IMG/VR virus record: IMGVR_UViG_3300009130_000058
Location: 1-42,756 of that record
DNA: 42,756 bases
Origin: a virus
Strand: one strand, 5' to 3'
The position numbers were made by a program, and so were the translations under genes. This document shows, piece after piece, positions 32,985 to 40,878 of the stretch. Each line of letters begins with the position of its first letter. Within the stretch, counting starts at the first letter, position 1. Below the pieces are notes generated by a model, which saw only the letters and a program-made list of their open reading frames with translations, made no database searches and was not told where the DNA came from.

Positions 32985-34034
32985 ATGGCTATAGAAGACG
33001 AAATTGTAAATATATCTGATTTAGATGTCGGAACGGAAATATTAAAAACAGATAAGTTGCTTGTTGAAACAACCAACGGTACTAAGCTATTAAACTTTAG
33101 AGATTTTGTCATCGGTCTTGATAATATTAGTTTTTATCATTTAATATCCGGACGAGGTGATAATACCGGTAATAAACAATTTTTTACAGTTGGCGGGTTT
33201 AATATATTAAGATCTGATACAGATACAGATCATAAACCTACATATTCAGATTTAAAAGGTACCATTAACCTAGGTGTGCGTAATTACGATGCATATACTA
33301 CATTGCAAGATATTTCAGGTAATGTAGCTCGCAACCGAAGTGATATACAAAACATATTAGCCAGGTTAGGTCAAATTACAGCCCTATTAGAAACCGAACA
33401 AAAAGTTCAGTTAAAGGATGGTGCAAAAATACGCTTATACAAAACGAAATCATGGAACACTGCTACTGACTCCAATCAAAGAGGAGATCTGGAGTGGTAT
33501 GACGGTCGACCAGCAGACCTTGAAATTCGAGCTGAAGGAACAGATACTGATATTGTCACAATACCAGCTAGGTTATTAGATACAACATCATCATCAGTTG
33601 AATCTGTTAACTTTAAAGTATCAGTTACAGGGAACGATATAACAATACCATCAAGCGGAAATCTAGCTTTTAATAGAACTACTATTGAACCAGCTATTGG
33701 AACTGTAGTTCAGAACCCGTTTAAGATGACATACCCTAGTGCAGCACAATTTTCAACAAGTACAATATCATTTGATGCGTATATAGAAATATTATATGAA
33801 AACGCCGACACTAGTGCCGACGCTGTTCCTGTTACGGTGTACATTAATGGTACTGAAGCACGTAAGGCGTTTCCTAAGAAAGTAGGGACCTCATATATAT
33901 ATGATTTTAGTTTCGTCGATGAAGTCACAAGCGATGGGGTAGTTCTTATAAAGTTCGGCAGTTCCGGTAGAACTGGATCGAATGCTCCAAAGATCGGTAA
34001 AGGTTCATCGTTTTCTGGTGTAAGGATGTTCTAA
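32985..34034 (+). CDS. Fibre-like structural protein with coiled coil
   Basis: A 349-aa protein with an N-terminal module (NISDLDVGTEILKTDKLLVE, TKLLNFRDFVIG) of the kind that in marine T4-like phages anchors fibre proteins to the baseplate. A predicted coiled coil follows at about 110-145 (ARNRSDIQNILARLGQITAL). The C-terminal half is beta-rich (NFKVSVTGNDITIPSSGNLA; VPVTVYINGTEA). This layout suggests a trimeric short fibre or fibre connector. It reads into the 1207-aa gene (TAATAATG). The role is inference. Confidence 0.65.
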   Translation: MAIEDEIVNISDLDVGTEILKTDKLLVETTNGTKLLNFRDFVIGLDNISFYHLISGRGDNTGNKQFFTVGGFNILRSDTDTDHKPTYSDLKGTINLGVRNYDAYTTLQDISGNVARNRSDIQNILARLGQITALLETEQKVQLKDGAKIRLYKTKSWNTATDSNQRGDLEWYDGRPADLEIRAEGTDTDIVTIPARLLDTTSSSVESVNFKVSVTGNDITIPSSGNLAFNRTTIEPAIGTVVQNPFKMTYPSAAQFSTSTISFDAYIEILYENADTSADAVPVTVYINGTEARKAFPKKVGTSYIYDFSFVDEVTSDGVVLIKFGSSGRTGSNAPKIGKGSSFSGVRMF

Positions 34035-34036
34035 TA

Positions 34037-37000
34037 ATGAATGTACAAATTATTGATAGTAGCTCTCTACCGATAATTGAGTATCGTCACATACACGATG
34101 CAACTATAACACTCCGCAAATATAGAGAAAATTTTAACTTCGGATTAATTACAAATCAATATTATTTTAATCAAAATCTAAAAGATAAAAAGACAAACTT
34201 TAATACACAATATTCATTAACAGAGTTAGCAGAATTATCTACTATAGCAGAACTTAAAATACCATTTACAACTAATACTGTTAGTTCATTTACTACAACA
34301 ATAAAACAAGGAGATAAGTATCTGAAGACTTGCTACACGGATGCAGGCTCCCCAATTAGTAGTGTTTTTGTTAATGCGTCAGAATTTAGTACTCTAAGTA
34401 GCCAGTTTTTCTATACGTTTCATATTAGTAGCATTCCAGCTCCAACTACTAGTGACGGTCGTTCTTATATGCCGTTAAATAAAAGAGAAGCATGTTATAT
34501 AACTCAAACATATAATAGTAATACATTTTATCTAAGTGCACCGTATCATCAAGATGAAGCAGCGAAATGGCAATCCATTACACCTACTACAGACAACCGA
34601 GCTTGGCTCAGCTTTTCTATCGATAATGATACGATCACTTTAAGCAATAAAGCAACAAACATAAATGATTTAAATGTTGGTATTGGAACTGCTGCTGATC
34701 AGAAGGCGAATATATTAATAAACAAATCTGATGTATTATATCTATCAGCTCCTGGTACTTGGCAAAATACTGTAGCAGATTTAAGTGCTGGATTCTTCAC
34801 TATAAATAGAAATGTTTTAACTAAAGACTTTAAAACACTACCTAGTAATTTTGTTAAATATAAATCAGATTATAATGTTGATAAGGTATCACTAACTAAT
34901 GTAGAAGCGGTAAGTAACAATTATTTTGTATTCAATAATAATTATAATTTTTATCAAGACAATAGCGAAAATAAATTCATTGCTCATGTAGATTTCTTCC
35001 CATTAAAAAACCAAGCAACTCTACATGAGTATTATTCTGAAAATAATCATTACAATTATGAAGCTGATACTAATAATAGAGTTTATGAAAAAATACACGC
35101 CGGTGTTCATCAACAACACGGATATCCTAATATAGGATTATCATATAATATTGGTACATATGATTTAACTTTTAAACCTAATAAGCTAACATATTTTACA
35201 ACACCTGACTCTATATCACCGTATACATCACTTAATATTAATGATTCTAAAATTGAAAACTTAGGTGCTATACCTGGTACTAATCCATTAATGTCAGATA
35301 AAGTTTTCAAAAGAAGAGAAGTAATTAAAAATAATTCGTTTAGTGACTCCCCTAATCCAATGTACCTATGTAGTTGGTTGTCAGGTAATAGCGACGGAGA
35401 TACAAGATGGGTAGATAGATACTACAACCCATTAGCTTCTAATTTTTCTGCTGCATTATCAGGCACCTCTCATTATAAAGTAATAACAGCTGCAGGAACC
35501 GAAACAACAGAAACATTTGATGTGTCGTCTAACTTAACATTCGAGCCTAATAACGATTATGGATACTATCATGTTGGTGATCAAGATTATGAAAAATTAT
35601 TTGATGCATTTGATAGTAAATATAACAAAACAAAAAAAGCCGAATATTTAAATCATAAAGGCATACCACTAACACAAAAATTTGTTAAAAGGGATCGAGA
35701 AATAATTTTAGACGGTAATAATTTTGCTAGAGATAAATCAGACATAATAGGGGACTTTAGTATGAATTTTTGGTTACATACTAAAGATAATAATAAGCCT
35801 TTTTGTTATCAATTATTAGGTAACCTGCAGGAGGATGGAATAGGAATATTTAATACTGATCTTGTAACACCAAATATTATATTACCTGTTAACAATACAA
35901 CAGATAAAAATAGTTTAAGTCAAACATACTTTAGTAAGTTATTATTTTTAAATAATGATTTCGAAGTATATGATTATATTATTTTAAAAGAAGGTAACCA
36001 AGAAGTTACTATTGATGGTATTGCTCGTAAAGATATTTTTTCTGAGTTTTATGTACTAGCACATACGGAGGTGACAAGTAGAGCACATGACTCTGTATTA
36101 GAGAGAGATGTAGAATGTCGAACAAGAAAACAATATATAATATATATTTTTAATAACAATAACCATCTAATAGGTAAGATAGAAAACTTAAAAGATTCAG
36201 ATATTCAAATAGATGACTTTGATGTAGATGAAGATAAAATTGACGTCTTATTTGCACCCGTAGACGAATTTAAATATTTTACCTACAATACTAAAACAAA
36301 TAAATTTGGTGGTGATGTTCAAGGTAAATGGAACCCGTCTACATGGACAACTGCTAGTTCAGCGTGCCCCGATGCTGATCCCGATGGCGGCCGAACAAAG
36401 TTCCCAATACCAAAAGGTAGAAAGGGTAAGTTAATAAGAAAGGATGGTGTACTATATAAATTTGATGTTGATAAGTTTGGAAATGGAAATGAAGTAACAA
36501 TTGACAATAATAATATACCTTGGGTTATAAGACAAGACGATCCAACAGATCAAGCTAATGAACAAACCCACGTTAAAAAATTAAAGAAAAGAAATGTAAC
36601 AGATTATAGAAAAATACAACAAGACGATAAAAATGATAGAATATTATCCGGTCTAGATAAACGATCTAAAATTCATAGTATTATAAATGACGAGATAAAT
36701 AACATAATTGTACTACATGATGAGAATGTTATTTCTATATTAGATAATGATCGCAAGTTACTCCGCACTAGAGAATTTTGTAGTTTAAGATGGACAGAAG
36801 GTGAATCATATATAGACTTAATTTATGACTTTGAAGATGGAGAATATAAAAAATATATATTACTGATACAACAATTTATTGGAGGTTCTAGACTATCAAA
36901 GCTCGATCCAGATACATTAAAAATAGTTTATAGTAAGAAGCTTCATGGTGTTAATCTTGGTTCTCTAAAGCTAACCAAGACAGTTACATCATATGGTTAT

Positions 37001-37660
37001 TTAAAAAAGACAGGAGCAAATAAAAATAGACTAAAAATCGTATTAAAGAAAAAACCAAAATTCTCAAGTACAGGTAAGTACCCTAGAAAAACGTCAATAA
37101 TTGATTTTGACTTCTCTACGTTAAACCCAGGATATAATCATTTCTTTATTAACGTATCTTTAAATAAAGGGTTCATGTGTTTATATGTAAATGGTAAATT
37201 AGCTAATAAAGTAGACTTTTCACCTGCTAAATATGCCTTAGCAAATATACTTGAAACAGGATTATATATAGGTGCAGTATCAACTCCGTATTATATAACA
37301 CTAGCTAACAAACTACTACAAGAGAAAAAATATTTTGTGCATAACGCAAAGATAAAGGGATTTAAAATCTATAATAAGATTATGACTTATTTTGACATGC
37401 TGGCACATTATAATTATCATATTGATGATAAAGACGTAATTTGGTCTTATCCGTTAGGACAGAGAACGTATATTGACACTATTGATAAATTATTTAAATT
37501 TAATTATCCAGAAAAACTTGCTAACAAATATAAAGTAGAAATAACACACACAGATATATCAGATCAATTACTACTAGATAAAATACAGGAACGTATGGAG
37601 TTAGAACTACAGAAAGTTACTCCATACTACGACGAAATAAAAAGAATAGAATTAACTTAA
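34037..37660 (+). CDS. Giant structural protein with concanavalin-like domains
   Basis: At 1207 aa this is the largest gene of the window. Two segments look like LamG/concanavalin-type sandwiches: GDFSMNFWLHTKDNNKPFCY at about 572-600, and HFFINVSLNKGFMCLYVNGK at about 1034-1060 followed by TGLYIGAVSTPY. Between them is a charged region (about 690-960) with many Asp/Lys and a possible beta-propeller-like stretch (IHSIINDEINNIIVLHDENV). The C-terminus is helical (LLLDKIQERMELELQKVTPY). The GKLxNxVD-like turn is typical of glycan-binding laminin-G-like folds, so sugar or surface binding is plausible. Its stop shares TTAA with the convergent small gene. Confidence 0.7.
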   Translation: MNVQIIDSSSLPIIEYRHIHDATITLRKYRENFNFGLITNQYYFNQNLKDKKTNFNTQYSLTELAELSTIAELKIPFTTNTVSSFTTTIKQGDKYLKTCYTDAGSPISSVFVNASEFSTLSSQFFYTFHISSIPAPTTSDGRSYMPLNKREACYITQTYNSNTFYLSAPYHQDEAAKWQSITPTTDNRAWLSFSIDNDTITLSNKATNINDLNVGIGTAADQKANILINKSDVLYLSAPGTWQNTVADLSAGFFTINRNVLTKDFKTLPSNFVKYKSDYNVDKVSLTNVEAVSNNYFVFNNNYNFYQDNSENKFIAHVDFFPLKNQATLHEYYSENNHYNYEADTNNRVYEKIHAGVHQQHGYPNIGLSYNIGTYDLTFKPNKLTYFTTPDSISPYTSLNINDSKIENLGAIPGTNPLMSDKVFKRREVIKNNSFSDSPNPMYLCSWLSGNSDGDTRWVDRYYNPLASNFSAALSGTSHYKVITAAGTETTETFDVSSNLTFEPNNDYGYYHVGDQDYEKLFDAFDSKYNKTKKAEYLNHKGIPLTQKFVKRDREIILDGNNFARDKSDIIGDFSMNFWLHTKDNNKPFCYQLLGNLQEDGIGIFNTDLVTPNIILPVNNTTDKNSLSQTYFSKLLFLNNDFEVYDYIILKEGNQEVTIDGIARKDIFSEFYVLAHTEVTSRAHDSVLERDVECRTRKQYIIYIFNNNNHLIGKIENLKDSDIQIDDFDVDEDKIDVLFAPVDEFKYFTYNTKTNKFGGDVQGKWNPSTWTTASSACPDADPDGGRTKFPIPKGRKGKLIRKDGVLYKFDVDKFGNGNEVTIDNNNIPWVIRQDDPTDQANEQTHVKKLKKRNVTDYRKIQQDDKNDRILSGLDKRSKIHSIINDEINNIIVLHDENVISILDNDRKLLRTREFCSLRWTEGESYIDLIYDFEDGEYKKYILLIQQFIGGSRLSKLDPDTLKIVYSKKLHGVNLGSLKLTKTVTSYGYLKKTGANKNRLKIVLKKKPKFSSTGKYPRKTSIIDFDFSTLNPGYNHFFINVSLNKGFMCLYVNGKLANKVDFSPAKYALANILETGLYIGAVSTPYYITLANKLLQEKKYFVHNAKIKGFKIYNKIMTYFDMLAHYNYHIDDKDVIWSYPLGQRTYIDTIDKLFKFNYPEKLANKYKVEITHTDISDQLLLDKIQERMELELQKVTPYYDEIKRIELT

Positions 37661-37872
37661 TTTCCGGTTAGAAATACTCTCTTTATATTCTCAAGGTCAC
37701 TAACTACTTGCTGAGCTAATGAAGCGCGTTGCGCGTCGCCACTCTCCATAATTAATTGCTTACCTTGATAAGTATGCTCGTTAACTATTTGACGGTACTT
37801 AGCAATTGCGCTATCAATAGCAGCATATGCTTGAGTAGGTTTTGTACGTTCGAATTCTGATATATTTCTCAT
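37657..37872 (-). CDS. Small helical protein (71 aa; 79 aa from an upstream ATG)
   Basis: An all-helical small protein (NISEFERTKPTQAYAAIDSA, QRASLAQQVVSDLENIKRV). Two in-frame starts exist: 37896, inside the end of the upstream glycosyltransferase-like gene, and 37872. I choose 37872 because the late box TTAAATATT (37879-37887) lies six bases before it and would destroy the earlier start if transcription begins downstream of the box. The gene is convergent with the 1207-aa gene and shares TTAA with its stop. Function unknown. Confidence 0.65.
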   Translation of the reverse strand: MRNISEFERTKPTQAYAAIDSAIAKYRQIVNEHTYQGKQLIMESGDAQRASLAQQVVSDLENIKRVFLTGN

Positions 37873-37876
37873 TGTA

Positions 37877-38872
37877 TTAATATTTAATTTCTGCATTATA
37901 TGGTTTTAAATGTGCAACCTTATTAAGCACTCCACGTGTATTTTGAGAATGATATTTGCTATAATTTTTTATTGCATCAATATCAAAATCCGGACAATAA
38001 GGCTTTATTAACGTTGCATGTCCCCATGTTTCATTCCATTGAGACCCTGGCATTGTATAAACAGGTACTCTATTCCATTTAAGTTGATCAGCCCATCTTG
38101 CTCTATAATTTTTATCAGGCAGTTTTGGATCGTTTATTTGGTTGCGTGTAAAATTATAACCAAATCTAATCATACCTTTTTTGGTCCCAAACCAAAGCCA
38201 ATCATACATTGAGCTAAGAGATGTATCTTTGGATTCTTCAGATATAGAACATACTATTAATTCATCATCCTCAGATTTATTCTTCTCGATTAAATCTACC
38301 AGTCTTTCAACCATATCAGGTTTTGGTTCGAATATTAAATCAAACCGACCACATAACATCAAATCATATTCCTTTTCCGACTGCTTTAAAAGTTTAGTAA
38401 CCCTCTCAAACGATCTCCATTGATGTACATGTTCATTGTTAAAAATATACTTTTCTAATTTTTTTATTTTTGGACTACTTGAGAACGTTACATATTGACC
38501 CAGATAAGAAATTACTTTACGTGGTTGAAAATCGTTTAACTTACTTATCCATTTGCAATGTCTCTGATGATCACTAACTTCTATATATGACGGGTTGTAT
38601 ATGTTTTGTAATCTGTGCTTTAACGTATTTATATTATATTTAAAGGTCAATGGCTCAACATGTTGGGAGAGCTTATCTCCAAGAACGCCCATCAAGTTGT
38701 CGTAATTATCTTCCCTCTTACTAGGTATTTGATTACGACCGACGACACTGTTAACATTCCAAGTATGTATAAAGTAATCTATTTCACAGTTTGAAAATGC
38801 TTCATCATAATATTTTTTAACAATACTATAATATCGTGGTTGACCGAATAATAAAATTCCTAATTTATACAT
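37877..38872 (-). CDS. Glycosyltransferase-like protein
   Basis: A 331-aa protein. The N-terminus LGILLFGQPRYYSIVKKYYD and the following CEIDYFIHTWN (residues 29-39) match a family of phage and bacterial nucleotide-sugar transferase-like proteins. EYDLMLCGRFDLIFEPKP (168-185) carries an R-x-D motif at the position of the metal-binding DxD. The C-terminal half (YDWLWFGTKKGM, WADQLKWNRVPVYTMPGSQW) fits the same fold. It may glycosylate virion or host-surface molecules; rfbA at 4803 could supply a sugar donor, but that link is speculative. It overlaps the upstream zincin-like gene by one base (TAATG). Confidence 0.7.
   Translation of the reverse strand: MYKLGILLFGQPRYYSIVKKYYDEAFSNCEIDYFIHTWNVNSVVGRNQIPSKREDNYDNLMGVLGDKLSQHVEPLTFKYNINTLKHRLQNIYNPSYIEVSDHQRHCKWISKLNDFQPRKVISYLGQYVTFSSSPKIKKLEKYIFNNEHVHQWRSFERVTKLLKQSEKEYDLMLCGRFDLIFEPKPDMVERLVDLIEKNKSEDDELIVCSISEESKDTSLSSMYDWLWFGTKKGMIRFGYNFTRNQINDPKLPDKNYRARWADQLKWNRVPVYTMPGSQWNETWGHATLIKPYCPDFDIDAIKNYSKYHSQNTRGVLNKVAHLKPYNAEIKY
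37879..37887 (-). promoter_or_regulatory. Late-promoter box for the 71-aa gene
   Basis: The minus strand reads TTAAATATT, six bases before the ATG at 37872, inside the last codons of the glycosyltransferase-like gene. Confidence 0.55.
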
Positions 38873-39363
38873 TAATAAAAAAGCTTCTTTTCGTTTAAAC
38901 CATCAAGAAGGTGATATAGATCTATAAATTCTTTTTTATACATCCTCTCAAATTTTCGAGCATCAACTTCCCACTTGTTGTAATAATACTTATCATTCTC
39001 TTTTTCACAATCTTGATCAGTATAATTTAACCGTCGCTCAGATACCTTAAGCATATTGTCTTGTATCCAATGTCTAAATTCATGAAGAAAATGACTAACA
39101 AACGTATCAAACTTTTTCTCCTGACTCCAACCGTTTTGATCTAAATGCTGAGTAACGTGAACCTCGTTAAATCCAAAATAATACCCACTACTGAAATTTG
39201 GACATGCCTTAACTTCTAAATTATAATGTCTGTCTACTTTACTACGACGCTGAATTTGATTAAAAAATATGTGAGCGGTCGCTTGAAGCGTTTTAAAATT
39301 GATTTTATTGTCTTTTAACCAGCGCTTGACTCGAGGTTTGGCAGTTAAATCAATCGTGATCAT
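38872..39363 (-). CDS. Putative zinc metalloprotease (HExxH)
   Basis: A 163-aa protein with a zincin motif in VSHFLHEFRHWIQD: H94-E95-x-x-H98. A downstream acidic stretch, NKWEVDARKFER (E132/D134), could supply the third zinc ligand, as in gluzincin-like ExxxD patterns. The N-terminal part (KPRVKRWLKDNKINFKTLQA) is basic and helical. There is no signal peptide, so it would act in the cytoplasm, or in the virion if packaged. A late box lies two bases before the ATG. Substrate unknown. It could also be an inactive zincin relative, since only the motif is visible. Confidence 0.65.
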   Translation of the reverse strand: MITIDLTAKPRVKRWLKDNKINFKTLQATAHIFFNQIQRRSKVDRHYNLEVKACPNFSSGYYFGFNEVHVTQHLDQNGWSQEKKFDTFVSHFLHEFRHWIQDNMLKVSERRLNYTDQDCEKENDKYYYNKWEVDARKFERMYKKEFIDLYHLLDGLNEKKLFY

Positions 39364-39365
39364 AT

Positions 39366-39375
39366 AATTATTTAG
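39366..39375 (-). promoter_or_regulatory. Late-promoter box for the zincin-like gene
   Basis: The minus strand reads CTAAATAATT, two bases before the ATG at 39363; it belongs to the 15-mer shared with 32973-32987. Confidence 0.65.
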
Positions 39376-39465
39376 TCAGATGCCCAATATTACAAATCGT
39401 TAAATTCCTGCGTTTCCGAACGGGTCTCCCCTCTTAATTTTACTAAACTTTATAGGATTTGGTGA

Positions 39466-39496
39466 TAGGAAATCCCCGGTTTCCCGGGGATTCCTA
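39466..39496 (-). terminator. Strong GC-rich hairpin downstream of the DUF932 gene
   Basis: The stem TAGGAAATCCCCGG (39466-39479) pairs with CCGGGGATTCCTA (39484-39496): 13 base pairs with one bulged A and a four-base loop. It starts 15 bases past the DUF932 stop (39511). No U-run follows on either strand, so it may be a rho-dependent pause, an mRNA-stabilising 3' end or a processing site rather than a classical terminator. Confidence 0.6.
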
Positions 39497-39510
39497 ATTC
39501 CATTACATCC

Positions 39511-40536
39511 TTAAGCTGTTATTGTCAACTCCGCCTGCTTTACGACTGGTTTTGTGAACCTATCCGTAGTTGTCAGCAAGTTCAACGCCCTGCGCTTGAA
39601 TCGATCCATTTGACCACCTGGAGTACTAAGACTACCAATCCGATTCTGGATATATTCATGATTCTTATTCTCAATAGCGTTAGCCATTCGAGTTGCATGC
39701 TGATGATGATCAACATATTCAGTCACCGCATTAAATGCATCCCAGCGTGACTTACCAAGATTACCAGCACCGCGTGAGAACAACGCTGCAATGTCGTTGT
39801 GCCTGTTAACGGTACGCTCATCTTCATCATCCTTCATTGGATACAACTCACCGAGAAAGTTGTACAACTCTTCCTTAGAAATTGCCTTACTGTCAAGCTT
39901 AGCAAAATCAGTGTACATGTTCTTGAGACTATTAATATTCTTTGCGAAGATTTCCTTAACTACATCCAATCGCTTCTCCCAATTAGAAAAATGCTGGATT
40001 CGATAATCACGTGTAGACTCTTTAGTCATAGCTACAAACTGATTGTTACATGCACTTCGTGTTGATGTCGGAAAAATACAATTTGAAATAATCCCGTCAT
40101 GACCAAGTAACATGGTAAGCATAGAATTAATCTTATCACCCTTCCGATTAGGAATCTCGAAAGTATAATCCTTCGGCAATTGAGCTTGTACCCAGACTCG
40201 ACTACCTCCGCGCATAACACCAGCAGCCTTATAATCTGCTCCGTACATTTTACGAACTTCGTCAAATGCATCAATTAATTCATGATTCTGAATTGGGGTG
40301 TACTTCTTACCAGTAACTGCATAAACTTGACCGGTCTTATTATTACGCAATCCGTAAAACCTATCGAAATTATCATCGTTTGTGGCTTTTCCTAGATTGA
40401 CCTGCTCTACCTCAAAATCTAGACCAGCTTTATTATAAAGCTCATCTTTACTCGAGATCTGATGAACACCCTCAACCGCAATTGCCGAATGTTCGTTAAT
40501 GTCTTGTAATGCTACGTTTCTGTCGTTAACTCTCAT
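39511..40536 (-). CDS. DUF932 (phage/plasmid-like TIGR03299) protein
   Basis: A 341-aa protein of a family common in phages, plasmids and near replication or defence loci; biochemical function is unknown. Family blocks are QVYAVTGKKYTPIQNHELIDAF-type (about 69-90), MRGGSRVWVQAQLP (108-121), MLTMLLGHDGIISNCIFPTSTRSACNNQ-type (139-166) and the C-terminal SRWDAFNAVTEYVDHHQ (263-279). It is full length. Its base composition looks richer in G/C third positions than the neighbouring structural genes. It sits behind a sigma70-like promoter rather than a late box, and a hairpin follows the stop, so it appears to be an independently controlled early or middle gene. Confidence 0.85.
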   Translation of the reverse strand: MRVNDRNVALQDINEHSAIAVEGVHQISSKDELYNKAGLDFEVEQVNLGKATNDDNFDRFYGLRNNKTGQVYAVTGKKYTPIQNHELIDAFDEVRKMYGADYKAAGVMRGGSRVWVQAQLPKDYTFEIPNRKGDKINSMLTMLLGHDGIISNCIFPTSTRSACNNQFVAMTKESTRDYRIQHFSNWEKRLDVVKEIFAKNINSLKNMYTDFAKLDSKAISKEELYNFLGELYPMKDDEDERTVNRHNDIAALFSRGAGNLGKSRWDAFNAVTEYVDHHQHATRMANAIENKNHEYIQNRIGSLSTPGGQMDRFKRRALNLLTTTDRFTKPVVKQAELTITA

Positions 40537-40545
40537 AACTCAATT

Positions 40546-40574
40546 ATTATAGACTGTTTTTATTGTTTAATCAA
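40546..40574 (-). promoter_or_regulatory. Sigma70-like promoter for the DUF932 gene
   Basis: The minus strand has TTGATT (40574-40569), a 17-base spacer and a perfect TATAAT (40551-40546). The expected start site falls two to four bases before the ATG at 40536, giving a nearly leaderless mRNA. Confidence 0.65.
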
Positions 40575-40685
40575 CTACTTTTTCCTTCTGGAAACCCGTT
40601 GTTTAGTCACAGTCACGGTCTTACGTGTCTTGACGCCTTTTCGGGTACGTTCCCAAACTCGTTGTTTTTTAATTTTTGCTGCCAT
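40575..40685 (-). CDS. 36-aa highly basic peptide
   Basis: A small ORF starting MAAKIKKQRVWERTRKGVK and ending SRRKK. About 40% of residues are Lys or Arg and none is acidic except one Glu. It overlaps the preceding 38-aa ORF by 17 bases and ends one base before the -35 of the DUF932 promoter. The composition fits nucleic-acid binding. It is supported by compact packing and the shared leader of the three-ORF set, but a chance ORF cannot be excluded. Confidence 0.5.
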   Translation of the reverse strand: MAAKIKKQRVWERTRKGVKTRKTVTVTKQRVSRRKK

Positions 40686-40785
40686 TATATTTCTTTTTAC
40701 GGTTATATGACCCCTTACCTTTTTTTGGAGTATGTACTCTGGTTCCTGTATTGAACCTTATTATGACTCTTGGTTTTTTCATCAT
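40669..40785 (-). CDS. 38-aa basic peptide
   Basis: Starts MMKKPRVIIRFNTGTRVHTP, then a Lys/Arg/Tyr-rich tail (KKGKGSYNRKKKYNGSKN). It overlaps the 45-aa ORF by 71 bases in another frame and the 36-aa ORF by 17. A GGGTATGGG stretch just upstream might bind ribosomes. Overlap this deep means either real dual coding or that only one of the two frames is used. Confidence 0.4.
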   Translation of the reverse strand: MMKKPRVIIRFNTGTRVHTPKKGKGSYNRKKKYNGSKN

Positions 40786-40852
40786 CCCATACCCTTATCC
40801 GGTATCCTTTACTCTTCTGTTTAATTTGCATTCGTACTGCCATAACAGACAT
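40715..40852 (-). CDS. 45-aa basic peptide, first of three overlapping tiny ORFs
   Basis: Starts MSVMAVRMQIKQKSKGYRIR, continues VWDDEKTKSHNK and ends YSKKR. It has an upstream late box CATAAATA nine bases before the ATG (40852); a second in-frame ATG is at 40843. It fills part of the 342-base gap between the DUF932 and nuclease-like genes. The promoter gives it better support than its two overlapping neighbours. Family unknown. Confidence 0.6.
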   Translation of the reverse strand: MSVMAVRMQIKQKSKGYRIRVWDDEKTKSHNKVQYRNQSTYSKKR

Positions 40853-40861
40853 TATTATAGG

Positions 40862-40869
40862 TATTTATG
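40862..40869 (-). promoter_or_regulatory. Late-promoter box for the tiny basic ORFs
   Basis: The minus strand reads CATAAATA (one mismatch from TATAAATA), nine bases before the ATG at 40852. Confidence 0.55.
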
Positions 40870-40878
40870 ATAAATCAG

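Noticed and set aside
39364-39510. Possible tRNA near the CGAACGGG sequence
   Set aside because: Arms do not pair into a cloverleaf; only the GC-rich hairpin at 39466-39496 is a convincing structure.
39791-40065. Two plus-strand ORFs (71 and 88 aa)
   Set aside because: Antisense shadows of the DUF932 gene, which has conserved family blocks.
40563-40870. Plus-strand ORFs of 63 and 64 aa in the gap upstream of the DUF932 gene
   Set aside because: Phe/Leu/Tyr-rich read-outs of the reverse of basic minus-strand ORFs; the late box and surrounding gene direction favour the minus strand.
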